DNA of 64,000 nucleotides from Bacteroidia bacterium (GTDB taxonomy: Bacteria > Bacteroidota > Bacteroidia > Flavobacteriales > Flavobacteriaceae). How positions within the stretch are numbered: the stretch's first letter is position 1; every line of letters begins with the position of its first letter. The DNA lies in contig JAUIBP010000004.1 of the NCBI GenBank assembly GCA_030427735.1, positions 1 through 64,000 on the forward strand, written 5' to 3'. The notes beneath the pieces were generated by a model, which was not told where the DNA came from, searched no databases, and saw nothing but the letters and a program-made list of their open reading frames with translations. Position numbers and translations under genes: made by a program. This document shows, piece by piece, positions 36,863 through 47,123 of this stretch.

Positions 36863-38182
36863 ATGAAAAATAAGATATTAATATGGTCTATCACCGCCGC
36901 TTTGGCAGGCTTCCTTTTTGGATTTGATACAGTAGTTATTTCTGGAGCCGAGAAAAAATTACAAGCCTTATGGAGTACATCCGATATGTTTCACGGTGTC
37001 GTGGTTATTGGTATGGCTCTTTGGGGCACTGTAATAGGTGCTTTTTTTGGAGGGATTCCAACCAATAGATTGGGGAGAAAGAAAACCTTATTATGGATTG
37101 GTGTTTTATATACCATTTCAGCTTTGGGCTCTGGTTTGGCCAACGACCCTTGGACCTTTGCTTTTTTTAGATTTATAGGAGGGTTGGGAGTTGGTGCATC
37201 AACTATAGCAGCTCCGGCTTACATATCTGAAATAGCGCCTGCAAAAGACAGAGGCAAGCTAGTTGGATTATACCAATTTAATATAGTGTTCGGTATTTTG
37301 GTAGCGTTTTTCTCCAACTATTTATTAAATGATATTGGTGAAAATGCCTGGCGCTGGATGGTTGGCATAGAGGCATTACCTGCACTATTGTACACACTGT
37401 TTGTTTTAACCGTCCCTAAAAGTCCGCGATGGTTGCTCACTAAATTCAGAAACCATGAAGCTCGGGAAGTACTTAAGGTTATAAATCCCGATTTAAATCC
37501 CGAGCAATTGATGTTGGAGATAAAACAGGAAATGGAAAATACCGTTCCCAACGAAAACATCTTCTTAAAAAAATACAGATACCCCTTACTGTTGGCCTTT
37601 TTAATGGCGTTTTTCAATCAGCTTTCGGGCATTAACGCCCTGCTGTATTACGCCCCAAGAATTTTGGAAGAGGCCGGCTTGGGCGAAAGTTCTGCGCTTT
37701 TAAGTAGCATTGGCGTTGGCGTAACCAACATGCTGTTCACGCTACTGGGCATATTGTTAATCGACAGATTGGGTAGAAAACAACTAATGTATATCTGTTC
37801 ATTCGGTTACATTATATCATTATCCTTGGTATCGGCAGCCTTCTTTTTAAAATGGGAGGGTAGCCTCATGCCCATATTCCTATTTATGTTCATTGCTGCG
37901 CATGCCATTGGACAAGGCACCGTTATTTGGGTATTCATTTCAGAAATTTTTCCAAACCACTTACGGGGTGCGGGGCAATCATTTGGCAGTTCGGTACACT
38001 GGGTACTGGCAGCCGTAGTGCCTTCGTTAGTGCCAGTGTTATTTTCAAATATTGGTGCGGGCATGGTCTTTCTGTTCTTCAATATCATGATGGTACTGCA
38101 ACTTCTGTTTGTCATTTTTCTGATGCCCGAAACCAAAGGGATTTCACTCGAAGAACTCAGTAAAAAACTAATTAAAAAATAA
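36863..38182 (+). CDS. MFS sugar porter (hexose/sucrose transporter)
   Basis: This 439-residue, 12-helix sugar porter family member shows the signatures NRLGRKKTLLW, PKSPRWLLTKF, DRLGRKQL and the C-terminal MPETKGISLEEL, plus QLSGINALLYYAP typical of hexose carriers. It likely imports fructose or glucose across the inner membrane, as the equivalent gene does in Bacteroides fructan loci. It is followed by GH32 after 23 bases and heads the catabolic operon. Confidence 0.93.
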   Translation: MKNKILIWSITAALAGFLFGFDTVVISGAEKKLQALWSTSDMFHGVVVIGMALWGTVIGAFFGGIPTNRLGRKKTLLWIGVLYTISALGSGLANDPWTFAFFRFIGGLGVGASTIAAPAYISEIAPAKDRGKLVGLYQFNIVFGILVAFFSNYLLNDIGENAWRWMVGIEALPALLYTLFVLTVPKSPRWLLTKFRNHEAREVLKVINPDLNPEQLMLEIKQEMENTVPNENIFLKKYRYPLLLAFLMAFFNQLSGINALLYYAPRILEEAGLGESSALLSSIGVGVTNMLFTLLGILLIDRLGRKQLMYICSFGYIISLSLVSAAFFLKWEGSLMPIFLFMFIAAHAIGQGTVIWVFISEIFPNHLRGAGQSFGSSVHWVLAAVVPSLVPVLFSNIGAGMVFLFFNIMMVLQLLFVIFLMPETKGISLEELSKKLIKK

Positions 38183-38205
38183 CCAACACCTAAACTAAAT
38201 TCAAA

Positions 38206-39813
38206 ATGAAAACAATCAATCACAGAAATTTATTATTCGCCGTTATGTGGTGTCTTTTTCTTGTAGGCTGTAAAAACACTACAGGTTCGAAGCAAAATGT
38301 TGCCGAATCATCTGAAGCACGCACTTACACCGAAGAAGAGCTTTATCGGCCCAACTTTCATTTTACACCAAAAAAAGGTTGGATGAACGACCCTAATGGT
38401 ATGTTCTATTACAACGGGTATTACCATTTGTATTTTCAGCATTACCCAGACGATAATGTTTGGGGGCCTATGCACTGGGGGCACGCTATAAGCACCGATA
38501 TGATTACTTGGACGGAGCAGCCTATTGCACTTTATCCTGATGAGTTAGGCACTATATTTTCAGGAAGTGCAGTGGTCGATATCAGCAATAGCTCTGGGTT
38601 GGGAGACACCGAAAGGTCTATTCCTGTTGTTGCGATGTACACCAGCTCAAAAGAATTGGGCGATGGCAATTGGAAACAAACACAAAGTATCGCTTACAGT
38701 AATGACGAAGGGAAAACATTTACAAAATTCGATGGGAACCCCGTAATCGATAATACCAAAATTAAAGATTTTAGGGATCCAAAAGTGACGTGGGATGAAG
38801 CCAGAAACAAGTGGGTGATGGTTTTGGCTGCAGGGGATAAGATTATGTTTTATGACTCCAAGGATTTAAAAAACTGGAACTTACTGTCTGATTTCGGACA
38901 AGGAATTGGCGGGCACGGTGGTGTTTGGGAATGCCCAGATTTATTTGAGTTGCCTGTTTTGGGTACAGATGAATCAAAATGGGTGCTTTTTGTAAGCATC
39001 AACCCCGGAGGCCCCAATGGCGGTAGTGCCACCCAATATTTTATTGGTGATTTTGATGGCACTAAATTCACTATGGATAAGGATTTTGAGAAGCGACTGA
39101 ATGAAAATCATAATTACTGGATTGATTTTGGACGGGATAATTATGCTGGGGTAACATGGTCCAATGCCAGAAAAAAGGATGGTAGTATGTTGATGATGGG
39201 TTGGATGTCCAACTGGGATTATGCCCAAAAAGTACCTACTGAAAAATGGCGAAGTGCCATGACCATTGCGAGAACCATACAACTTCAAAAAAACGAATCG
39301 GGGTACAGGTTATTATTCAACCCGGTTAGTGAATTAAACAATTATAGAGGAACAAAATTTGAAGAAAAAAACATTCAAATTAAAGAAGAAACGAATCTGA
39401 TAGGGACAAATGAAATCGACCTATCGAGTTCAGAAATCCACTTTAATATTTCAGATTTACAAACGGGGTCGTACACTTTTAAACTTAAAAACAAAGTGGG
39501 AGACGAGTTGAAGTTTGGTTTCAACCATACTAATAATACTTACTACGTAAACCGCCAAAATTCTGGAAAAGTAGGATTCGAAGAAAAATTTGCCAATAAA
39601 GTATCTGTTGCGCCCAGAACTTCAACAAGTAAAGAATTTACAGGAACCATTCTGTTGGATAAAACATCCATTGAGTTGTTTTTCGACAATGGGGAAACGG
39701 TAATGACCGAAATATTTTTCCCCAACCAGCCCTACACGCAACTTAGCATAGAACCACATGGACAGGAATTTATTCTTGATTCTATTGAAATAAATAAACT
39801 AAAGTTCAACTAA
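38206..39813 (+). CDS. glycoside hydrolase family 32 (sucrose/fructan hydrolase) lipoprotein
   Basis: This 535-residue GH32 enzyme cleaves beta-fructofuranosyl bonds in sucrose, raffinose, inulin or levan. A lipobox (CLFLVGCKN) anchors it to a membrane. The five-blade propeller carries the nucleophile Asp62 in WMNDPNG, the transition-state Asp191 in FRDPKV and the acid/base Glu242 in ECPDLFEL. The C-terminal beta-sandwich (about 390-535) is present. Whether it is exo-acting on fructan or a sucrase cannot be fixed by eye. SusC starts 13 bases downstream. Confidence 0.95.
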   Translation: MKTINHRNLLFAVMWCLFLVGCKNTTGSKQNVAESSEARTYTEEELYRPNFHFTPKKGWMNDPNGMFYYNGYYHLYFQHYPDDNVWGPMHWGHAISTDMITWTEQPIALYPDELGTIFSGSAVVDISNSSGLGDTERSIPVVAMYTSSKELGDGNWKQTQSIAYSNDEGKTFTKFDGNPVIDNTKIKDFRDPKVTWDEARNKWVMVLAAGDKIMFYDSKDLKNWNLLSDFGQGIGGHGGVWECPDLFELPVLGTDESKWVLFVSINPGGPNGGSATQYFIGDFDGTKFTMDKDFEKRLNENHNYWIDFGRDNYAGVTWSNARKKDGSMLMMGWMSNWDYAQKVPTEKWRSAMTIARTIQLQKNESGYRLLFNPVSELNNYRGTKFEEKNIQIKEETNLIGTNEIDLSSSEIHFNISDLQTGSYTFKLKNKVGDELKFGFNHTNNTYYVNRQNSGKVGFEEKFANKVSVAPRTSTSKEFTGTILLDKTSIELFFDNGETVMTEIFFPNQPYTQLSIEPHGQEFILDSIEINKLKFN

Positions 39814-39826
39814 AACTAAATTAATC

Positions 39827-42800
39827 ATGAAATTAAAAAAACTAATTTTTTCGTCATTGTTCGCCCTAATAGGTTTTTGGGTGCAAGGGCAGGTGAGTGG
39901 TACGGTTACCGCTCAAGAAGACGGTATGCCCCTGCCGGGGGTGTCGGTTTTGGTAGCTGGCACGACCGTGGGAACCGCTACCGATTTTGATGGCAATTAT
40001 TTGCTGGAAGGAATCGCTACAGATGCCAAACTTGTTTTTAGCTATGTGGGCTACGCTACCCAAGAAATTGAAGTGAACAACCGTTCAGTGATCAATGTGA
40101 TTATGGTTGAAGATGCGGCCGCCCTCGATGAGGTTGTCGTTACCGGATATTCCAGAGAGCGTAAAGTAGATGTTACGGGAGCTATTACCGTTGTAGAACT
40201 GGGACCCACTGAAGGAGTGAGTATGAGTTCCGGTAGTGCCGTACAAGGTTTGCAAGGTCGCGTTCCGGGTTTGTTCATAGAGAAAAATGGCGACCCAACG
40301 GGGACGAACAATAATATTTTAATACGTGGTGCTACCACTTTGGGGAATAACGATCCGCTTTACGTTATCGACGGTGTACCAACGGTAAGGCAAGAGGTAT
40401 TTGCGAGTATTAATCCAAGTACTATTGAATCTGTTCAAGTACTAAAGGATGCCTCGGCTTCATCGCTTTATGGAGCCCGAGCTGGTAATGGTGTTATCAT
40501 CGTAACCACAAAAAATAGCGCTAAAGCTGCTGGTGGCGAAAAATTTAGCGTAACCGTGAATTCCAATATTTCTGTGCTTTCAGAAAAGCAACAGCGATAC
40601 GATATGCTCAATGCCCAACAACGTGGCGAAGTGTTATGGCGTGCATCTGTTAATGACGGTGCCGATCCTAATGCGGGCTATGGCGAAATTTATAATTTCG
40701 ATTGGAACGGCGACTTTAACAACCCGGTACTAAATAGTGTTACCGTTCAGCCTTTTGTTGGTGGCGATAACAGTGTGCCGGCTGGTGATACCGATTGGCA
40801 AGACGAAACTTATGAAACAGGTTATGTTTATAACAATGAATTATCGGTTTCAGGAGGAACGGACAACTCATTCCATTTGTTGAATATCGGTCATTTAAAG
40901 AACACAGGAATCTTAAAATACACCGGTTACGAAAGAATCTCTGCAAAGTTAAATTCCAATTTTAATTTGTTCGACAATAAGTTGAGATTGGGTGTAAATA
41001 CCCAGATGTTTACGTCAGACGAAACTCTAGCGTCCCGCGACGTGGGTAGTGCTTGGATCCCCAGTTTGGCCATTACCCTTGTGCCTACATTGCCGGTTTA
41101 CGATGCGAACGGAGAATTTGCAGGGCCACTGGGTGCTGGTTATTCCGATAGAAACAACCCCGTATTGATGCAATACTTAAACCGTTGGGACAATACCGAT
41201 AGAACCACATTCTTTGGGAATATTTATGCCGAGTACGATATTTTGGAAAACCTGACCTTTAGAACAAGTTTGGGTGTAGATTACGGAGCCTACAACAGAA
41301 GAGATATTGAAACGCGAGTAAACAATGGGTTTGTTACAAGAAGTAATAACAGGTTAATCATAGATACCAATAATTTTACCAGTTTGATATTTACCAACAC
41401 TTTAAATTATCAATTGAACCTAAACGATAAGCATAAAATTGGTGTGCTTTTGGGAACGGAATCCATAAAAGATGATTTTAATAGCGTACTGTCTCAAGCT
41501 GATGGATTTGCAGTAGAATCAGAGTCCTTTTTTCAGCTGAATGCAGCAACTGGAGCGAGAACCAATTCGGGGTCTTCAACCGGCAGTAGGTTGTTGTCAC
41601 AGTTCGGAAAAATAAACTATGCTTATGAGGATAGGTATCTTGCCTCTTTTACACTACGTAGAGATGGTTCTTCAAGATTTGGTGCAGAAAACAGATATGG
41701 TGTTTTTCCAGCGGCTACTTTAGGTTGGAGAATAAGTAATGAAGAGTTCTGGAAAGACAACGATATTGTAAACTCCTTAAAACTGAGGGCAGGTTACGGT
41801 GAGGTTGGTAACCAATCTATTGGAGATGTGGCACGTTTTGGCTTGTTCGAATCTAGGTACGGTGCTAACCAATTACAGGCAACAGGCGATAATAATTTCT
41901 TTAATACATATTGGAATGTAGGTACGGCTTATGATTTGAATGGCGTAAACACTGGTAATTTGCCATCTGGTTTCGTGTCCATTCAAGCGGCAAACTCAGG
42001 ATTGAAGTGGGAAACCACAAAAGAATACAACTTTGGTGTTGATTTTACCTTGCTTAACAATAATATTGTAGGGTCTTTTGATTACTTCACCAGAGAAACC
42101 AGCGATATCTTAACTACTCCACCAATTGCATCGGTAGTGGGCGAAGGTCAGCAACGTGTATTAAACGGGGCTACCACCGAAACCAGAGGATGGGAATTGT
42201 CTTTGGGCTATTCAAAAACCTTTGACAACGGTTTGTCAATGTCGGTTGCTGCCAATTTTGGTTCATTTAAAGATGAAATCACCCAGCTACCGGAAGAAGT
42301 GGTGTCTTCATATCCCGGTACTGTAGATAATTCTATCATTGGGCATTCGCAGTTTTCAATTTTTGGATATAAAACGGCTGGTTTGTTCCAAAGTCAAGAA
42401 GACATCGATTCCAGTCCCAATCAGGTTGGAGCGAGACTTGGGGGCTTAAAATTTCAGGACTTGGATGGTAACGGAAGCATTGGACCAGAGGATAGAGATT
42501 TCTTAGGTACCACCTTGCCAGATCTAGAATATGGTATTCGAGTGGATTTAAACTATAAAAACTTCGACTTTTCGGTATTCGGTTCGGGTGTCGCTGGTCG
42601 AATAGGGCAAGACCCATATATCTTTTGGAACAATTTTGTTCAAGGAAGGGAAAACGCCGGGCTAGGTGTACTTGATGCTTGGACGCCAAATAATACGGGT
42701 TCAACAATACCTTCTTTGTCATTGGCATTCAACGATCAAAGGGTTTCAGATTACTTATACAGAAACAACTCTTACTTTAAACTAAGAAACCTTCAGTTTG

Positions 42801-42988
42801 GTTATTCGCTTCCAGAAGAAATAATCAATAAATGGGGAGGCATGACAGGTTTAAGAGTGTATTTCCAAGGGGAGAATTTGTTTTGGGCAACACCAAAAGA
42901 TTACATCGGTTCCGATCCAGAAAGAACCAATGTAGATAACATTCCCAACCCGACCATTTTATCATTAGGCCTTAATGTAAATTTTTAA
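39827..42988 (+). CDS. SusC-like TonB-dependent outer-membrane transporter
   Basis: This 1,053-residue beta-barrel importer begins with a signal peptide ending in WVQGQ, then a carboxypeptidase-regulatory-like domain (PLPGVSVLVAGTTVGT, about 35-100), the plug (about 115-230, with RGATTLGNNDPLYVIDGVP in the SusC style) and the barrel. It pairs with the adjacent SusD lipoprotein to move oligosaccharides into the periplasm with TonB energy. It is the central uptake gene of the locus, and GH32 ends 13 bases upstream. Confidence 0.96.
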   Translation: MKLKKLIFSSLFALIGFWVQGQVSGTVTAQEDGMPLPGVSVLVAGTTVGTATDFDGNYLLEGIATDAKLVFSYVGYATQEIEVNNRSVINVIMVEDAAALDEVVVTGYSRERKVDVTGAITVVELGPTEGVSMSSGSAVQGLQGRVPGLFIEKNGDPTGTNNNILIRGATTLGNNDPLYVIDGVPTVRQEVFASINPSTIESVQVLKDASASSLYGARAGNGVIIVTTKNSAKAAGGEKFSVTVNSNISVLSEKQQRYDMLNAQQRGEVLWRASVNDGADPNAGYGEIYNFDWNGDFNNPVLNSVTVQPFVGGDNSVPAGDTDWQDETYETGYVYNNELSVSGGTDNSFHLLNIGHLKNTGILKYTGYERISAKLNSNFNLFDNKLRLGVNTQMFTSDETLASRDVGSAWIPSLAITLVPTLPVYDANGEFAGPLGAGYSDRNNPVLMQYLNRWDNTDRTTFFGNIYAEYDILENLTFRTSLGVDYGAYNRRDIETRVNNGFVTRSNNRLIIDTNNFTSLIFTNTLNYQLNLNDKHKIGVLLGTESIKDDFNSVLSQADGFAVESESFFQLNAATGARTNSGSSTGSRLLSQFGKINYAYEDRYLASFTLRRDGSSRFGAENRYGVFPAATLGWRISNEEFWKDNDIVNSLKLRAGYGEVGNQSIGDVARFGLFESRYGANQLQATGDNNFFNTYWNVGTAYDLNGVNTGNLPSGFVSIQAANSGLKWETTKEYNFGVDFTLLNNNIVGSFDYFTRETSDILTTPPIASVVGEGQQRVLNGATTETRGWELSLGYSKTFDNGLSMSVAANFGSFKDEITQLPEEVVSSYPGTVDNSIIGHSQFSIFGYKTAGLFQSQEDIDSSPNQVGARLGGLKFQDLDGNGSIGPEDRDFLGTTLPDLEYGIRVDLNYKNFDFSVFGSGVAGRIGQDPYIFWNNFVQGRENAGLGVLDAWTPNNTGSTIPSLSLAFNDQRVSDYLYRNNSYFKLRNLQFGYSLPEEIINKWGGMTGLRVYFQGENLFWATPKDYIGSDPERTNVDNIPNPTILSLGLNVNF

Positions 42989-43001
42989 AAAATTGGAAAA
43001 C

Positions 43002-44747
43002 ATGAAAAATATAACAACACTTATTATAGGAATTATTGCCAGTGTTATTTTGGTAGGATGTTCCAAAGACTTTTTAGAGTACGAACCGGAAGGTGTACTC
43101 TCAAACGAAAATGTAGCCACAGCAGGAAATGCCGAAGCTTTGGTTGTAGCGGCTTACGCCGGAATTGCCAACGACGATATGATTGGTCCACTTACGCACA
43201 TGTGGGTGTATGGCAGTGTGCGTTCAGACGATGCTTATAAAGGCGGAGGAGGCCGTAGCGATGTGGATATTGTTGACCGTTACGAACAGTACAACCTAAC
43301 AGCGGCCGATGACCCATCAGATTGGATGGGGCCGCGAACTTGGACCAACTATTACAAAGCCATTTCAAGGGCCAACTTTGCGCTATCGGTTATTAATGAC
43401 ATTCCAGATGCTGATTATGCCGAAAAAACGACTAGACAGGCGGAGCTACGTTTTTTAAGAGCTCACTCTCATTTTATGTTGAAATTGTTGTTCAAAAAAA
43501 TCCCTTATATCACCGAAGGGCTGTCGCAGGAAGAACTTTTGCAAATATCAAACGACATGGATAACGATGCGTTGTGGAACACCATTGCAGACGACTTTTT
43601 ATTCGCCTATAACAATTTACCACAAGCACAAGATCAGGTAGGACGTGCCGATAGAAATGCCGCTGCGGCTTATTTGGCTAAGTTACGTTTGTACCAAGCT
43701 TATGAGCAGAACGATACCCACCAGGTAACAAACATTAACATGTCGAGATTACAAGAAGTGGTTGATTTTGCCGATGAGGTTACTGGCAGTTTGGAACCCG
43801 ATTTTGGAAACAACTTCTTGGACGGTTTCGATAATGGTCCGGAGTCCATTTGGGCAGCACAATTTTCAATAAATGACGGAACCACCGTAAGTAGGGTGAG
43901 TTTCGTAACAGGCTTGAATTCTCCACACGGTACAGGATTGTACGGTTGCTGTGGTTTCCACTTGGCCAGCCATAACATGGTTAATGCCTTTAAAACCGAT
44001 GCTTCAGGTTTGCCGTTGTTGGATACCTTTAACGATGCCAATATTTTTGATACGGTTGATGGTAACGGTGAAACACCATTGGCAGCAGGAATAACTTTAG
44101 ATCCAAGAATAGACCATACCGTTGGTATCCCCGGACGTCCATTCAAATACCGCAATACGGTGAATGAAACGGGGGATATGGTGTATAATTTCAGTTGGGC
44201 GAGAGATCCCGGAGTGTATGGTTACTTCGGCAATATGAAAGAGCAGCAAGCCCCCGATTGTTCGTGTTACGTTAAAGAAGGGCCTTTTGTGGGAACGTCT
44301 AAAAATGTAGATTTTATTAGATACGCCGATGTCCTATTGTTCAAGGCTGAGGCATTGATTCAAATGGATCAGGTTGATGCCGGGGTTACTATAATCAACC
44401 AAATACGAAATCGTGCTGCGGCAAGTACACAGCGTCAATTGGATGCTGGTGCGACCGATGTTTACAACATGGGTGAATACCCTATGGGAATGACTAAAGC
44501 CGAAGCCTTTAAAGCCTTGATGTTTGAAAGACGCTTGGAGTTTGGTATGGAGGGCCCAAGGTTTTTCGATTTGGTAAGATGGGGCATGGCCGAGCAGGTG
44601 TTGAACGGTTATTTAGCTGTTGAAAAAACACGAAAGGATTTCTTAGCTAATGCACAATTTACCGCTGGACGGGATGAATACTACCCCATTCCCCAACGGG
44701 AGATTGATTTTACTGGCGGCTTGTATATTCAAAATGCTGGTTATTAG
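43002..44747 (+). CDS. SusD/RagB-family glycan-binding lipoprotein
   Basis: This is a 581-residue outer-membrane lipoprotein from the ATG at 43002 (an upstream TTG at 42993 is unlikely). The lipobox is ILVGCSKD. The N-terminal TPR-like region with FLEYEPEGVLSNENVATAGNA and the C-terminal KAFKALMFERRLEFGMEGPRF (in parts: MFERRLEFGMEG, RFFDLVRW) are SusD hallmarks. It binds sugar at the surface and lids the SusC barrel. A hairpin follows the stop codon. Confidence 0.96.
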   Translation: MKNITTLIIGIIASVILVGCSKDFLEYEPEGVLSNENVATAGNAEALVVAAYAGIANDDMIGPLTHMWVYGSVRSDDAYKGGGGRSDVDIVDRYEQYNLTAADDPSDWMGPRTWTNYYKAISRANFALSVINDIPDADYAEKTTRQAELRFLRAHSHFMLKLLFKKIPYITEGLSQEELLQISNDMDNDALWNTIADDFLFAYNNLPQAQDQVGRADRNAAAAYLAKLRLYQAYEQNDTHQVTNINMSRLQEVVDFADEVTGSLEPDFGNNFLDGFDNGPESIWAAQFSINDGTTVSRVSFVTGLNSPHGTGLYGCCGFHLASHNMVNAFKTDASGLPLLDTFNDANIFDTVDGNGETPLAAGITLDPRIDHTVGIPGRPFKYRNTVNETGDMVYNFSWARDPGVYGYFGNMKEQQAPDCSCYVKEGPFVGTSKNVDFIRYADVLLFKAEALIQMDQVDAGVTIINQIRNRAAASTQRQLDAGATDVYNMGEYPMGMTKAEAFKALMFERRLEFGMEGPRFFDLVRWGMAEQVLNGYLAVEKTRKDFLANAQFTAGRDEYYPIPQREIDFTGGLYIQNAGY

Positions 44748-44793
44748 AGTTTTTATTCAATAAGAATTTGTTTGTTTAAGTTAGTTTGATTTT

Positions 44794-44831
44794 AATCCAG
44801 AGGAGTTGAATATGGCTGCTCTGGATTTTTC
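44794..44831 (+). terminator. terminator-like hairpin between susD and GH36
   Basis: AATCCAGAG and CTCTGGATT form a 9-bp perfect stem with a 16-base loop, followed by TTTTT. It may reduce read-through into the GH36 and kinase genes. Confidence 0.7.
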
Positions 44832-44908
44832 AACTTATTTGAAAATCAGCGTGTTTTAGTTATTAGGAACAAGTGGATTCCCCCTCAAAATAATTAAAAG
44901 TAAATATT

Positions 44909-47101
44909 ATGAAAGCCAGAAATACATTCGCCATAGCCCTGTGTGCATTAACTTTTTTGTGCAATGCGCAAACGGTCATTCCCATTGAAACTAAAGATTT
45001 TTCCATGGTTTTTAAAACCGATGCACAGCATAGACTGTGGAACATCTACTTCGGAAAAAAGCTTAAAAATACCTCGGATTATAAGCAAATTGATGAACAA
45101 TATTATTTTCCGGATGCCAACGCAGGAATTTACAATTCGGCATATACTCCTTCGGGCACTTGGAATTTGTCCGAGCCGGCCTTGCAGGTAAAACATTTTG
45201 ATGGGAATCGGTCTACTGAATTGTTGTTTCGTGATGTTTCAATAGCAAACCAAGACGGTGCAACAGTAACAAAAATCAAGTTGCAAGACCCCGTATATCA
45301 ACTTGAGGTAGTGCTTCATTATAAAGTGTGGAGCGATTTAAATGTTGTGGAGCAATGGGCGGAAATTATAAACAACGAAAAGGGAAAAATAGAATTAAAT
45401 AAGTATGCTTCGGCCAACCTATTTTTTACCAATAAAGATTTTTATTTAACCCATTTTCAGGGTGAATATTTGAGGGAAATGATGCCAACTGAAGAAAAAC
45501 TCACGCAAGGCACAAAAACGGTAGAGTCAAAATTAGGCACTCGGGCTATGTTGTTGGGTACGCCTAATTTTATCGTTTCCTTTGAAAATCCGGTTCAAGA
45601 AGACAGTGGTATGGCCTTGGTTGGTCAGTTGGCTTGGAGCGGTAATTACAAACTGGAATTTGATATCGATTCAAACAAAAATCTGCGGCTTATTGCGGGA
45701 ATCAATCCGTATGAGTCAACTTATGAGTTACAAAAGGGTGAGCGGTTTAAAACCCCTTCCTTAATTTATTCCATTTCTAAAGAGGGTACAGGGTTGGCCT
45801 CTAGGCAATTACATTCTTGGGCAAAATCGCATAGGGTGCTCAACGGAAATGGAGATAGATTAACGCTGTTAAATAATTGGGAAGCGACCTATTTTGATTT
45901 TAATGAAGACAAACTATCGGGATTGATTGAAGACACCAAACATTTAGGTTTAGACCTTTTTTTGTTGGATGATGGTTGGTTTGGTAATAAATACCCAAGA
46001 AATAATGATGATGCCGGATTGGGAGACTGGCAAGAGAACAAACAAAAACTGCCCAATGGTTTGGGTTATTTGGTACAGGAAGCGGATAAAAATGAAGTGA
46101 AATTCGGAATTTGGATAGAACCCGAAATGGTAAACCCCGAAAGCGAGCTTTTTAAAACCCATCCAAATTGGGTGATAAAACAGCCCGAGCGCAGTGCAAA
46201 ATTGTATCGCAACCAAATGGTACTCGATTTAAGCAATCCGGAGGTGCAGGATTTTGTTTATGGTGTGGTGGACAATATTTTTACCAAAAACCCAAAGGTT
46301 GCTTTTGTAAAATGGGATTGTAATGCCGTGATCTATAATGCCTATTCCGCTTATTTACAGGAAAAGGGCATGCCACAAACCCATTTGTATGTAGATTATG
46401 TGCAGGGCTTGTATAACGTATTGGAAAGAATACGGAAAAAGTACCCTGATGTATCCATGATGTTGTGTTCCGGTGGCGGCGGAAGGGCAGATTACGAGTT
46501 TTTAAAATACTTTACCGAGTTTTGGCCAAGTGATAATACCGATCCCATTGAACGCATTTTTCTTCAATGGAACTACACCTACTTTTTCCCGGCCATAACT
46601 ATGGACTGCCATGTAACCAATTGGGGCAATCAACCATTAAAATTTAAGGTGGATGTGGCGAGTATGGGAAAATTGGGCTTCGATGTTGATGTAAACCATC
46701 TCACAAAAGACGAACTGGAGTTTTCGAAACGGGCCATCAAAAATTACAATGGCTTCAAGCATTTGGTACTTCATGGCGAGCAGTTCCGTTTGGCCAGTCC
46801 GTACCAAAACCCTTATGCATCCTTAATGTATGTCGATAAAAATAAGTCGAAAGCCGTCATGTTCAATTATTTAAGTTCTAATAGGTTTATGGAAAGAATG
46901 ACCAAAAGACCTATAAAAATGAAAGGCTTGGATGCTGACAAAAACTACATTATAAAAGAGGTTAATCTGAATAAAAATGATGAAGGAAGTTTCGTAAATC
47001 CAGTCAAGTATTCAGGTGATTTTTTAATGACTGTTGGAATAAACCCAGAAATAAATGTTAAACGTACCAGTGTGGTGCTTTTAATTGAAGAAGTAAAATA
47101 A
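44909..47101 (+). CDS. GH36 alpha-galactosidase
   Basis: This 730-residue family 36 enzyme removes alpha-galactosyl units, for example from raffinose or stachyose. A type I signal peptide (ALCALTFLCNAQ) sends it to the periplasm. The supersandwich N-domain (about 20-300) precedes the TIM barrel with nucleophile Asp470 in VKWDCNA and acid/base Asp542 in WPSDNTDP; the MLCSGGGGRAD motif lies between them. The combination with GH32 is what marks the locus as raffinose-family capable: GH36 yields sucrose plus galactose. No galactokinase is encoded in the element. Confidence 0.93.
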   Translation: MKARNTFAIALCALTFLCNAQTVIPIETKDFSMVFKTDAQHRLWNIYFGKKLKNTSDYKQIDEQYYFPDANAGIYNSAYTPSGTWNLSEPALQVKHFDGNRSTELLFRDVSIANQDGATVTKIKLQDPVYQLEVVLHYKVWSDLNVVEQWAEIINNEKGKIELNKYASANLFFTNKDFYLTHFQGEYLREMMPTEEKLTQGTKTVESKLGTRAMLLGTPNFIVSFENPVQEDSGMALVGQLAWSGNYKLEFDIDSNKNLRLIAGINPYESTYELQKGERFKTPSLIYSISKEGTGLASRQLHSWAKSHRVLNGNGDRLTLLNNWEATYFDFNEDKLSGLIEDTKHLGLDLFLLDDGWFGNKYPRNNDDAGLGDWQENKQKLPNGLGYLVQEADKNEVKFGIWIEPEMVNPESELFKTHPNWVIKQPERSAKLYRNQMVLDLSNPEVQDFVYGVVDNIFTKNPKVAFVKWDCNAVIYNAYSAYLQEKGMPQTHLYVDYVQGLYNVLERIRKKYPDVSMMLCSGGGGRADYEFLKYFTEFWPSDNTDPIERIFLQWNYTYFFPAITMDCHVTNWGNQPLKFKVDVASMGKLGFDVDVNHLTKDELEFSKRAIKNYNGFKHLVLHGEQFRLASPYQNPYASLMYVDKNKSKAVMFNYLSSNRFMERMTKRPIKMKGLDADKNYIIKEVNLNKNDEGSFVNPVKYSGDFLMTVGINPEINVKRTSVVLLIEEVK

Positions 47102-47123
47102 CAAAGTGATTGGATAGCGAAAT

